Positions 27,901-37,983 of a DNA stretch of 64,000 bases are shown in pieces (position 1 is the first letter of the stretch; every line of letters starts with the position of its first letter). Source of the stretch: Chaunax sp. Z400 (Eukaryota > Chordata > Actinopteri > Lophiiformes > Chaunacidae); the NCBI GenBank assembly GCA_037577475.1, contig CM075184.1, forward strand, positions 32,319,594-32,383,593, given 5' to 3'. Made by a program: the position numbers and the translations under genes. The notes beneath the pieces are model-generated. The model was not told where the DNA came from, did not search any database, and saw only the letters and a list, made by a program, of their open reading frames with translations.

Positions 27901-30900
27901 CACGCTTCTTATTCTGAACAAGAAATGCAACATGCTTTAATGGACCTCAGCCCTCCTCATTGTCTCTCGTCTGGATGACCTCCATTTGCTGGCGGTTTGT
28001 GCGAGCAGGGGTCAAGACAGTAATTCCAACCTTTATTACATCAGTGTTACAGGAAGTCTAGTAAACAGAATAAGACTAAGTACACCATCTGAAACCCACT
28101 GACGTTTATGACATGAGATACCAACATTAAGACTCACAAGGTTGCTTAGGTGTATAGCATGGACATCATCCCAATAAAAATGCAACTGAAAGACATAATA
28201 ATGTGTTATTCTCACATCCAGCTGTACTGTGGCAGTGGGCTTATGTTCCATTCTCAAAATCAAGACTTGAGCCCATTTGCTAAATACAACGTCCTCCTCA
28301 TTTATCATAAATGAACCATAAATGAGGCCAAACATTCCTGCCTCTAAAAGCTCACACACACACAATCCTTATTGATCTCTGCACTGTAGCCGTGCAGCTC
28401 CCCACTTCCTGGCTGATGTGTTTCTGGGGCGACAGCTAAATTATGCAACAGCGCTGGCTCAACAGACAAGCTTCAGTACTTGAGCAGTAAAATAAGGGAT
28501 GAGTGGCAAATGATGCCTGGGCTCAGTAGCAACAACATGCCCAGTTATTGTGGCCTTTTGTGTCAAAAGTGTCCCTCATGCAAGTTGTAGACTAGTTCTG
28601 CTTCCTCCTGTTCAGCCAAGGAAATTTTAGCACTCCTTTAGCACTGATTTACTTGCTCTGAAATCATATGAAAAAAGCTTTACCAGGAGATTAAAACCCT
28701 CTCTGATCTGACCCGAATGACAAACTATAAATCTAATTAGGCAGCACGGGGTAATTATCAAACCTCTTGTAATCGAGCTATACTAGGCTAGCATTCTTAG
28801 CTGTAGGCTAACATCTGTATGATGTATGACGTTAAGTATCCTAAATATAAATTTCCTCATTGAACCATGAGCTATCATTGCACAAGAGCACCTACACCAC
28901 AATAAGAAACCCTTCAAACGTGGCCAGCAATCTGTTAACTTGATACCTTTTTTTCATGACGGTCAAGCACTCCTGTAACCTGCCATTCAGCTCTGTGATG
29001 TGATAAAATAGGTACTCGTATCAATTTCGAGGTCTTGTAACCGTAGCCCCCTTTTTTAACAAGCGTGTTCAAAGCAGGAATGTTGTGCTTGTTATTCCAC
29101 CTCAACATTCTGCATAAAAGGTACGATCAGATTGTTGTCCTGCCTTTTAAGCCTAAATCAACATTTGATTAAAAAGGTGAGAGGACAGGATGGGATTCGA
29201 GCTGTTGCGTAAACACAGCCTTGCACAGTTTTTGTTTGGTTCTGTGTGTGAAAAAGCAAAGCCAGTATAATGACAAGTTTTCATAGTGGCAGTGCTGCAG
29301 GATCTCTATGTAAAGTGGGCTTGTCCCCCTCTTTCCCTCTGTGATTACAGCAATGCAAATACTCCACTCGCAGCTTCCACTTTGTCTCATTTATCACAAG
29401 GCGGAGTTGCACATGAACAAACAGCCTGTGAACTAGATGTGCAACTTGTAAACCTGTGAAATAACAGCCGCTTGCTCTCTCACCACCTGAAGCATACCAC
29501 ACGACATCTCAGTTACATCCAGGCAGAAGTTACCACCAATGCAGTGGGACAGAAGACACGATCTTGTGTTCAGCAGGCATGATTAAAACTTTATCAATCA
29601 CAGAGGGATTATTGCACTAAGTGGAGGGATCTATAAGCATGTGTTTGTATGAGAGAGAGAAGCTAGGGGGGTGGATTACAAGGGGGTCATGAGGGCCTCT
29701 GTCCCACTGCAGGCCACAGTGTTGAGGCATGACTGGCCAGCCGGCCGCCTACCCTGGCCCTCTCTCCACGCGACAGGCTTTGTCCAGCCCCTTGTTTGAC
29801 AATTATTTACTCTGCTGTTTAGGACAGGGCTGAGGTCACCACACATACATCACTGACATGAACACTATGGGTGCCCATCCACCCCCCATTTGAACTGTAT
29901 AGGCCCTTACAACTAACATACATTTCAAATACTCCAGATTACAGAAGTACAAGATGTCAGTCAAGTGTTGCTGCTGGGTGAGGCAAATTACATACAACCA
30001 AACATAACCTTGTTACTAAAGGGATACGCGCTGGTGGCTCTTATTCTGAAGCAGGTTATTCATGTTTTACTTGTTTTCCCATTGCCATTAGCTGCTTCAA
30101 TTGTTGGTGAACTCATAAACGGATACTATTATTTTATTTGTCTCTCTGTAAGCTGCTCTGGATGGATCTTACCTTCAATATGGTCTGCTATGGCTCAAAA
30201 GCATGAGAGTGGTCATAAACACACACACACACAAGGTGCTTTGGATAAAAGCCTCCACCCAATACGACATGAAATGTAAATCTTCATGTAAATGGTCTTC
30301 TGTCCATTTGTCTCTTTTTGTCCACCCCCCCCCACACACACACACACACACATCATCCATGGTTTTGGAAGATAATAAATGTCCTCCTTGCATTATTACA
30401 GAGGTTGGTATTTGTGGCATCTGACAGGCTTGTCACTGGCCTCCCGAAGACAATGACATAAAAAAAAAAAACAACGAAAAAAAAAAGAAAAAAACCCCCA
30501 AAACAGTTCCCCTGCCTCCACTGTCCCCCTCCCCCTACAGCGATGCAACCTGAAACTGCCTGAAGAGATGAGCCGTCATTAAATACTGCAGAGCTGACAT
30601 AATGACAGGAAAGATAAAAGAGAGGAAACAAAAAAAAGGCCAGACCAATTCTCGTCCCATAATGCCTCCCCCAACCCCCAGGCTCAGTCGCCTCTCCTAA
30701 TAAAAGACACCAGGCCACAGAGATAGCGCTGGTTAGCTACAACTTTGCTGCCGTGATCTAATGTCCTGACAACGTTCACACAAAGCCTGGCAACCACGTA
30801 GAATAACACTACTCCACTCTCTCTGACAACTCTAGAAACAATAAGCAGCACAAACAATGTGGTGAACAATGTTTTTATCCAACAGTGATGTGTCTGATCA

Positions 30901-33011
30901 TTTCCAGCAAATCCCTGCATGAGCAGCTACTAGCTGATGTGCGGTAGTAATAAAAATACAACTACTACTGCTCCTCCTCCCACCTCTATACTACTGCCTT
31001 CCCTAAATTTGGAAATGTGGTCTAGAGAAGCACCATTCAAAGACATTTGCCTTTAAATAGACTGTAATAAAATCCAGACACATGATAGTCAAGGACCCTC
31101 AGCCCACTGATCAAGATCAGATAGGTCCTATGACACTGATGACACTGCCCACTCTTGTGCAACTAGGGCTTTTTATATCACCCACAGGCTGCTGTGTTCT
31201 TTACTATGTCCTAAGCTATGATGCTAAACCACATGTATTTCGACTTGGCTCTCAGTTGGCATTCCAGCGTTCTGTAACACTGTGCTACAACAATATTTAC
31301 GTTCAAGGGAAAGTACCCTTGGCACACAGCCGAAACTTTTGGAATGGAGTGTAATGGGTTGCTACTGTGTACTACATCCAACCCTCTCACCGACCCAAAA
31401 TCCTCATGCTGACCCGGCCACCCACCCACAGCCTCAAAGCAGCAGCCCTGACTCTGCTACCTGGATCGGAGCCAAACACGAGGCTGAGTAAAGTGCCAAG
31501 AGGGACGGAGTACGAGAGGGAGACACACACAGAGAATGTGAGAGTAGAGTAAGAGACCTAGTGAGTGTGAACACGTCACGCCCCGGCCTGGCCCTCTGCC
31601 AGGAGTCACTCAGGAGGATTTTTAGCCACAAAAGCCAATCGGCAGTCAACCATCCACAGAGGTTTAAAGTGTCTCACAAAAGATACCGCTGAAGAGGTTT
31701 GTCCCAGTCGAGATTAAGCGGTCGCTCACAGCATGGGGCTGCACTGAGAAATCGACCAACAGGAAAGTGGCAGCCAGAGAAAGGCCTTACTCGTTTGTTT
31801 AAACAATGAACAACAGTGTTTGGATTACGCAACTCTGTATGCAACACAAATTCTGAACAAGTCATAAGTATTGTGATATGATGTCATTTCGGATAGAGTA
31901 ATACTGGATTTACACACATGGCGTGATACACACATGGTTTGAGGGGCAATGTTTGGTAGACATTACTGGGAAAAGATCAAAACAGAGTTGATATATGGGG
32001 AAAACAATGTGGCAAGACGCCATGGCAAAACACTGACCTGTCTGAAGTGATCATCAAAGCCCCAGTCGGCTTGTCCATTAGGAGAGGTAGCAGAATGAGG
32101 CCCCGCAGGGGACAGGCCCTCATCAGGTTCCTGTTTCACTCTGATAGGTGGAGATGCAGTCCTCTGGGGGGCTGACGCAGAGTAACTGCCAAACGGACGG
32201 GCTGGGATGCGGGAGGCGCTCTGCTGCAAAGCGAGGGTCTGTTTGCGGAGAAACTCCAGACCGCTGGCACTTCCCTCATCCTCATCACTTCCCTCGTCCC
32301 CTTCCATCATCTCATTGTCGTCATCCTCATCCCCAGAATCCCGACCTCTGTCCTCGTCATCCTCTCTTTCTGAGTCCACACTGCTCTGATTGGACACTCT
32401 GGGAGGCAGCCCGCTGCCAGGGACCCCTCCAGCTAGGCCTTTGCCCAAGAAAGTGGCTCCAGATGCCCGAGCAGCTGCCAGGATGGCTTGCTGGGCTGCA
32501 ACCTGCTGAGCATACATGATATGGGCCTCTCGCAGCTTCCTCTCTTTGCGCTCCATTTCCAGTCGGGCCTGCTGCTGGCGCTGGAGCTGCTCCATTACTG
32601 CCTCCAGCTTCATCCCCCCTGTAGAAGTACTCTGAGGAAAGGCCACACCAGGCTCCTGAGACATGCTGGGCTGTTTGGAGGAATAGAGGGAGTCATGGTT
32701 GACCTACCATACAGTGAAATCTAAATACCCCTTAATCTTATTATACAGGAGGAAAATAGACACGTGTAAGGCACATGGACCCCCCCACCAAAAATAATAA
32801 GTGGTGTATGGAAACTGAAGAGCGGGATTTCAACATAGTCTCACAAAAACAACACAGGTGATCCAGTCCCACGATTTTCATCAGATTCGTGAAGTAGTAA
32901 AGCTTGTTAACTTGTAACTCTTTTAACCAGACACTTTAGTCAATGTTTGAACCAGGGGGCCCAAGCAGAGTACCATGGAGTCAAAACATGGAAAATCATC
33001 AGCATCACAAA

Positions 33012-33064
<53 letters not shown>

Positions 33065-33978
33065 GTATATTGCAACTTTTACATGTAAACTCCAAACATT
33101 TGTAGAAGGAGGAAAAAAATCACATTTTACAAAACACTGTAACCACAGAAATGTAACCTGGTCCGTTACAACGTAACCTTTGCACACACACAAAAAAAAA
33201 GGGACTAAATCAACTCCAAATAAGACTATAATATGGTTTCAGGGAGTCCACACAGATTTCACAGCTAACGCAAATGTTCAAACATAAGCACTACAGCAGT
33301 CAAACACAAAATGACTAAAGCACTTTAAGCCTTTCTATGAGTTCTGGGTGGAAAAGTCACTTATGATGATTTATCATCATGAAACCCAATATGTTTAAAC
33401 GCCTTTATCAAAGTGGTTAGGACAGTAAAATGGTCACTAATACAGTGTTCAAACTAGTTAACCAGGAGATAAACTGCTACCAAACAGCCTCTAGCAGTAA
33501 CTTCGGTGTTAAAAAGGAGTCCGAGGTCATCTTAATGAGACAAACTATTGAAGAGGAAAAAGAAATGTGTTGAAAATGTGAAAACCTCTTTTAGCTAGCT
33601 GCCACATCCCCACCTGATGTATGCGCAAGAGCTTTTAATAAGTTAAGGTTACCGCACAAACATGTCAATTTGGCCCGATAACGTCATAGCTTTTTATAAC
33701 AGTGTATTAAAGTATTGTTGTGATATTATCAAATAAGTAAAAAATTAACCTACCATAAAGGTGAAATGAGCTCTGAAAGTTTTCTTCTTCTTTTTTGTAT
33801 TTTGGTCAGTCTAACGTTAAGCTAGCTAACTCTTCCCGCTGCTGTCCGGCGTCTTTGGCAGGATTTTCTTTTTCTTTTCTTTTCTTTTTTTTTTTTAGCT
33901 CGTTACAGGTTAGATAAACGAAGAGGGACGCCAACGACTCACCATTTGTGCCTTACTGCTGCCTGAATTGTCCACCAT
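9260..33978 (-). CDS. arid3b: arid3b, ARID-domain transcription factor, 5' part of gene (partial)
   Basis: Four coding exons read right to left: 33943-33978, 32038-32670, 9976-10050 and 9260-9332, all with GT-AG borders and matching phases. The product begins with a coiled Gln/Arg-rich stretch (KLEAVMEQLQRQQQ), then a segment containing REAHIMYAQQ, a long Asp/Glu-rich acidic region, a sumoylation-type motif VKQEPDE, a short exon ending SRDFAK, and the start of the ARID fold (LYELDNDPKRKEFLDDLF). ARID3 proteins are nuclear and bind AT-rich DNA through the extended ARID domain. The YAQ-containing N-terminus and the small exon with SRGRG and SRDFAK fit ARID3B better than ARID3A or ARID3C as I recall them. 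The rest of the ARID domain and the REKLES domain must lie left of base 1. I am confident of the family and fairly confident of the paralogue. Confidence 0.9.
9976..10050 (-). CDS. arid3b: arid3b exon 3 (25 codons)
   Basis: Acceptor ttgtag and donor AAG|gtaagc bound 25 in-frame codons reading NGSTGWADEADSSRGRG then EASRDFAK. The segment matches the position and character of the ARID3B-type insert just before LYELD. Both flanking exons join in phase 0. It is too short to be seen by ORF length and was found from its splice sites. Confidence 0.88.
11233..11462 (+). mobile_element. degenerate non-autonomous element with GACTGCAACTAAC end
   Basis: It begins GGACTGCAACTAACTATTAT and contains TAAT/ATTAA motifs and CAGTCCAAA, matching by memory a common teleost family whose ends read GGGCTGCAACTAACGATTA. 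The right end is decayed and no target-site duplication is visible. It is related to the copy at 12962-14045. Confidence 0.5.
12962..14045 (+). mobile_element. non-autonomous element of the GGGCTGCAGCTAAC family, interrupted
   Basis: The left end reads GGGCTGCAGCTAACTAACAT and the right end finishes AAATCGCTGCAGC, whose complement again starts GCTGCAGC. Internal motifs such as CCAAAACCCAAAGACTCTTC and ATCAAAATAGTTGCCGATTA fit the two halves of one teleost repeat consensus as I recall it. The two halves are separated by about 820 bases that look like a second element (13157-13977). The class is uncertain. Confidence 0.55.
13157..13977 (+). mobile_element. nested element with 11-bp GGGCTGGACGA inverted ends
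   Basis: GGGCTGGACGA at 13157-13167 is mirrored by TCGTCCAGCTC at 13967-13977 (one mismatch). Nothing inside encodes a transposase. It lies between the two halves of the 12962-14045 repeat, so it probably inserted later. No clean target duplication was found, so the class (hAT-like by end sequence) is inference. Confidence 0.45.
14202..14281. repeat. (CA)n microsatellite, about 40 units
   Basis: A perfect CA array about 150 bases beyond the end of the interrupted element. Confidence 0.97.
18246..18579 (+). mobile_element. retrocopy-like insert with poly(A) and 15-bp target duplication
   Basis: The 15-mer ATATGGTAGAGTTCC occurs at 18246-18260 and again at 18565-18579. Between them lies about 300 bases ending GTGCAATAAAGTTTTG, then a run of A passing into (TA)n. 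A polyadenylation signal, an A-tail and a direct repeat of this length are hallmarks of LINE-mediated retrotransposition of an mRNA or of a LINE 3' end. The inserted body has no long ORF and I do not recognise the source transcript. Confidence 0.6.
18600..18650. repeat. inverted repeat with a second copy at 19059-19077
   Basis: CTGGTTTGCTCT (18611-18622) pairs perfectly with AGAGCAAACCAG (18639-18650) across a 16-base loop. The 19-mer GACCAGCAAGTCTGGTTTG at 18600-18618 recurs exactly at 19059-19077. This may be the end of a mobile element flanking the intervening 440 bases. Confidence 0.5.
23459..24409 (+). mobile_element. non-autonomous element with GCTRGGCAAT ends
   Basis: The left end GCTAGGCAATATGACGTC is mirrored by ATTGCCCAGC at 24400-24409. 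The interior has no transposase ORF but includes GCTAGC-rich and TTAGC-rich stretches often seen in fish hAT-like non-autonomous elements. No clear target duplication was found, so the boundaries are approximate. Confidence 0.4.
24859..24946. repeat. (GT)n(TA)n compound microsatellite
   Basis: About 9 GT units run into about 35 TA units. The TA part is self-complementary and can extrude a cruciform. Confidence 0.97.
30208..30233. repeat. short (AC)n tract
   Basis: A short AC array. A second AC tract preceded by a C run lies at about 30325-30351. Confidence 0.7.
32038..32670 (-). CDS. arid3b: arid3b exon 2: coiled, acidic N-terminal region
   Basis: This exon has 211 codons with acceptor cctccaaacag and donor CAG|gtcagtg. 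It encodes an N-terminal Gln/Arg/Glu helix, an Ala-rich segment, a run of Asp and Glu (about 25 acidic residues in 45), a Ser/Pro-rich linker with VKQEPDE, and ends GFDDHFRQ. The acidic block and the end of the exon sit where ARID3 proteins have their acidic region just before the ARID domain. The alternative start ATG lies at 32664, two codons inside the exon. Confidence 0.93.
32671..33942 (-). other. arid3b intron 1
   Basis: A 1.27-kb intron between the small first coding exon and exon 2. Apart from the (TA)n tract it shows only unique AT-rich sequence and a poly-pyrimidine run near 33870-33895. Confidence 0.75.
33012..33070. repeat. (TA)n tract with internal symmetry, in arid3b intron 1
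   Basis: TA units are interrupted by GTATAT and ATACAT so that the whole tract is close to palindromic. It lies about 0.9 kb from the arid3b first exon. Confidence 0.9.
33943..33978 (-). CDS. arid3b: arid3b coding exon 1 (alternative upstream start)
   Basis: The ATG at 33978 has a good context (G at -3, G at +4) and opens 12 codons (MVDNSGSSKAQM) that end at a strong donor, ATG followed by gtgagt. This joins in frame to exon 2 at 32670, giving MVDNSGSSKAQMPSM before SQEPG. The frame stays open for some codons upstream of this ATG. If translation starts instead at the ATG at 32664, this exon is 5' UTR. Which start is used cannot be decided here. Confidence 0.6.
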
Positions 33979-33979
33979 C

Positions 33980-34230
33980 CCTCCTTCCTTGGCTTTATCC
34001 TCCTTCTTCCCTCGTTCGTGGCACTCGTTCAAACACTTGTAAACACACACACACACGCGCGCGCACGAGGGAGAAAGCGTGTGCATGCACCGTAGACTGC
34101 GGCTGATCCCCCAGCGGAAAGGCGCTATCTGCTCTCTGCGGCGCTACCTCTCCGAACGTGGCCGTCCGTCTCGCTCTTATTCCCCGCTGATTTTCGTGAT
34201 TTTCTTCTTTAATAGACAGGGGGGGACGAA
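33980..34230 (-). promoter_or_regulatory. probable arid3b promoter / 5' UTR, CpG-rich
   Basis: This is the most CpG-dense stretch near the gene (for example CACGCGCGCGCGCACGAG near 34055). It lies directly upstream of the first arid3b exon on the minus strand. No clear TATA box is seen, as usual for CpG-type promoters. The position comes from composition and gene order; the transcription start is unknown. Confidence 0.5.
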
Positions 34231-34560
34231 TGGAGAATGGCCAGATCTCATATCACGTTGAGGGCTGAGGTAACTCCCTTCACTCGTTTTTTTTTTTTTT
34301 TTCCTCCCCTTCAGTTCACAGCCCCCACATGGCGCACAACAGCATTAGGCCCGCCCAGCGACAGCAACAAGTCCCACAGCTTTCTCAGCTTCATGACAAG
34401 TCCTATCAAGCACAAGTACCTTCAATTTATTCATATTTATATTATTTATTATTTGTTTATTTATCTACATTTTTCATGCGCACAGCAGAGCATTTAGTGA
34501 GCTGAAAAGAGCTAAAAACAAACATACGTTTCAAAGCGTTGAAATGGTTAACACACACTT

Positions 34561-34594
<34 letters not shown>

Positions 34595-37160
34595 TATTTT
34601 ATTTTATTAATACTTTGTAAAAAAATTATGTACAACGTTGTAATATGGTATCTAATGATGGAATGATGCAATGAACCATAGCTCCATGCTGCCACCTTGT
34701 GGAACAACTCTCATGGCTCATAGTGGTTATAACCGCTGCCTAGTAGGTAATAAAAATTAAGACCGGATTTTCATGACAAAAAACAAAACAAAACATTTCT
34801 TTGGAGAGGTAAGGTACGGCCCAAGAAATATTAGATTTTGGTGGGGATCCAGCTCATCATCTGTATCCAGAATTTCTTTTTTTTTAATGATTCTTTACAG
34901 TTGTGGGGGGAGGCAATTCCAAGATCTTTTTAAAGATCAACTATCAAATTAATAAAGATACCAACGTGGTTCCAAGTTCTAGGGAGGGTTTTCATGGTCA
35001 ACGAGTCATATTATGAAGGTCAGACTGTCATGTTGCTTTGTGGCAGTCAAGCAGTTTGTGCAGAATTGATATAAAAAATATTTTAAAAAGAAGCCCTATC
35101 ACCCTATCTTAAGTGGAAAAAAAGACTGCATCTGCCACTTTAGCTAGATCTAATCCAGAATCTGACGGGCTCTTTTTTTTCATATGTACCCTTCCACTAA
35201 GTTCCATAGTAATCCATAGTAATAACCAAAACATTAAAAAGAAAAAAAAAGTGGGAATTTTTAAAAACATTTTCCTGAATGTGTCCCTTTATGCAGATCC
35301 ACTCTAAAATACAAAGGGTTCTTCCTTACATGCCCAACCCTTCATGGTTTCATGAAAATCAGTCAAGTATTTTTGTGTAATCTTACTAACAAATTATTCA
35401 AATCATATGTATCCCATAATCAAAAAGCTCCATTTATATATCGTCTCCTTGCCAAAGCATTACTGGAAATGATTCTTAATAATTACAACTACAGTCATAC
35501 ACATGAATGTGTAGATAATAGTTTTATTTAGTAATATAAATCAAGAAACGGTACAATCAAATACTAGTGCTTACCATTGTAAAATATTTGATATTGCATT
35601 TATCACACTTACACTATATTATCATAAAGCCGTATAACAAGCAGATTGTCCCGATAGTTGCATAGTACAGATGAGCCAAGTGTACTTGCTACTGTCCACT
35701 GGTGTTAGGTGCAATATTAGTGTATAAAAAATGTGCAGAGCCAATGCAGGGGTCAATACACTTTAAATTCAGCTGTTACATTTAAAGCATTCACCTCACA
35801 CTTGTATCAAGTGACTCACACTTAGTGTAATAGTAGAATCAGCTTTTACTCCTACTGTATAACACCCACATTATAACAATGGAGTGCTGGGAGGAGATAG
35901 TGAACATTACTAATGTTAATATTATGACATTGCAAAGGTTTCAACAACGTGAACTTTCTCAAGTTGAATTTGTGAATTGATCCCGACTGTGAAGTACAAA
36001 TCCTACCTATAGGTTCCTTCTTTTTCTTGCACAAAAACAAGTTTTTCCAGGACTCACTTGTATTATGGTGGTGAGATGATCCCCTATACCATTAATTTAT
36101 GACTGAGAGTTACACCTTGTAACAACCAACAAGACAGCATGAGCACTAACAGCGTGTTATGCAGGAAAATAAAACAGCACAGTCTCCTTAAGAAGTGATC
36201 ACTGTCACTGGCTCTGATATTGAAGATTTTTCTGTTGAAGAACTTTCAAAACAAACAACAAAAAAATAGTAAAATCTGACCCAGGCTGTGAGATGAGTGA
36301 ACAGGTGCATTTCTTAAAGTGGAAACATAAGAAAAAAAAACATCTTTTTTTTTTTTTAGATGAAGGATCGTCATTTTCAGTACATCGGCATGTCTATTGT
36401 GTAATAATCATTAGACACATCATTAACAAATTAAAATGAATGAAAATATGCTTTAAAAATAACAAAGGTAGACAAATAAGTCAGTTTTTAAGAACTAGTT
36501 CTAGTGTCCCCAACAAATATAACAATAAATAAATAAATAAAACGATGCAACCCCAAATGTGCCATCAAAACACTCTGATGTGTTAAAGATGAGTTACCAG
36601 TAAATCAAATCACAGACAGCGTTCTAATCCAAAATGTTATTAAATTTTTTTTTAAATCACTGTTAAGTCTGTCCACTCATCACAATCCAAAATGCTTTGT
36701 AAAGCACATCTATAAAAAAATAAAGAATTTAAATCAGAAACATATACATACAGTATGTAACCACATATTGTATTCAGAGGGCAGGAACCTGTCACATTTT
36801 TTGGTTTTATGCTACAACTTTTGTAACAGCTTTTTTAAAAACACGACAGACATCAGTTTCTGGAAGGAAATGCCTTTCTTACAATACAGAGTTGTGAAAT
36901 CTGTTCTTCTCATATGTCATTGGTTCATCTAGAAAAGCACTTCAGTAACTCATCTGCATACATTTTGTGCCATATGCAGTGGTGTAACATTTGGTAAGTG
37001 TAGGGATCGCTCTTACAAACAATGAATAACTTTGTAGGACAACTTGTCATTATGCTTTTCTTGCCAAACGTGGCATGTAGCAGTTTGCTCAAAGACAACT
37101 GTCTTCTCTGACACAAAACAGAAAAATATGGAACCAGTACAACACAATCCTGGAGTGAGC
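34231..37160. other. intergenic region between arid3b and fam219b
   Basis: AT-rich sequence without supported coding exons. It contains short (CA)/(TA) tracts near 34560-34595 and an old retroelement at 34840-35400. The fam219b 3' UTR enters from the right. Confidence 0.6.
34840..35400 (+). mobile_element. degenerate teleost retroelement (LINE/SINE-type) fragment
   Basis: The left part has GATTTTGGTGGGGATCCAG followed by ATTCTTTACAGTTGTG. The right part has TTTCATGAAAATCAGTCAAG then TAATCTTACTAACAAA. Both motifs belong, from memory, to one widespread fish retroelement whose 3' tail includes GTTCAGTAGTTTTTG. Related tails appear at 49140-49320 and a related head at 54770-54870. The copy is too decayed to name the family. 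Confidence 0.5.
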
Positions 37161-37166
37161 TTTATT
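37161..37166 (-). terminator. candidate fam219b polyadenylation signal
   Basis: TTTATT on the plus strand is AATAAA for the minus-strand gene, about 670 bases beyond the fam219b stop codon. Other AT-rich candidates lie further left, so this choice is tentative. Confidence 0.35.
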
Positions 37167-37833
37167 GTCTCCACTCCATTTCAAAGAAAACAACACATTA
37201 AGCATAAAACATTACACAAAGAAATCACCCTCGATTCTTTATCAAATGAATTCATCTTTTTTTTTTCACAAGTAGTGGCCATTTCATTTTGGAATACAAC
37301 TCAAAAGACAAAAAGCTTGTTAATGCAACAATAATGAGGGAATGTCAAAGTGTTAAATTCTAATTTGCCAAAGCAGCAAAATATCAAAACACCACATCTG
37401 TTTACATGTTATGCATAGAGGCTGCAGACAAAATGATCAGAGCAGAGAAGACAGTAACCAGCTCTCTATTGGGTCAACATGAACATATCCAGAAAGATGA
37501 AGTACTCTGAAGTACTCTACCACTCTGTGTTGAGCACTGTCAGTTAGTATTTCATGTAGTTCTACAAAAACAAGGGGGGAAAAATCAGTGAAGCTTTGGG
37601 GTCACAGTGGATAAGGCTTTTTCTTACGTCTATCCGTGTTTCCGTGTGTGTTGAGTGTTCCCAGTGCACTCGGTCCTGCATGAACAGGAGTTTGGCTTCA
37701 GAGCTAGAAGTCCTCAGGCAGCACAGCAGTGGTCCAGGGTTAGAAAGAAGACCTTAGGCACCAGTGACTTAAGTCAGGGCCAGGAGCTGGAGCCAAGCTA
37801 TGGCTTTATAAGGTTCAATTCCTGGCACTGGCA

Positions 37834-37983
37834 TCACTGCATGCTACAGGATGGACCCTCGAAGCAGCAACACATTGAGGAGCCCATGGCTTTGGGCGGA
37901 ATCAGGTCCAGGTCCTCGTCATCTGGGATCTCATCCAAACGGTAGCCATCCTGAAGCAGCTGCCGGCTTAAATCAGGATGGAC
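37834..37983 (-). CDS. fam219b: fam219b exon 6, C-terminus and stop
   Basis: Acceptor gccctccag, then VHPDLSRQLLQDGYRLDEIP, DDEDLDLIPPK and a Cys-rich tail ending CSMQ and TGA. The family has a Gln at the junction (AEQV...). Here the only good acceptor removes it, giving AEVHPD. Confidence 0.94.
   Translation of the reverse strand, partial: VHPDLSRQLLQDGYRLDEIPDDEDLDLIPPKAMGSSMCCCFEGPSCSMQ

Larger units (their letters stand above)
10051..32037 (-). other. arid3b intron 2, about 22 kb
   Basis: The intron separates the acidic N-terminal exon from the ARID-side exons. Apart from the repeats listed separately I see no spliced coding exon on either strand. Unique blocks such as 17000-17180 and 29740-29840 look unlike neighbouring AT-rich filler and are possible regulatory elements, judged by eye only. 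Confidence 0.85.

Noticed and set aside
30353..30718. 121-codon minus-strand ORF with Phe/Val runs
   Set aside because: The runs come from poly-A and purine tracts. The ORF is low complexity.
32148..32519. 123-codon plus-strand ORF over arid3b exon 2
   Set aside because: It is the antisense shadow of the conserved minus-strand exon.
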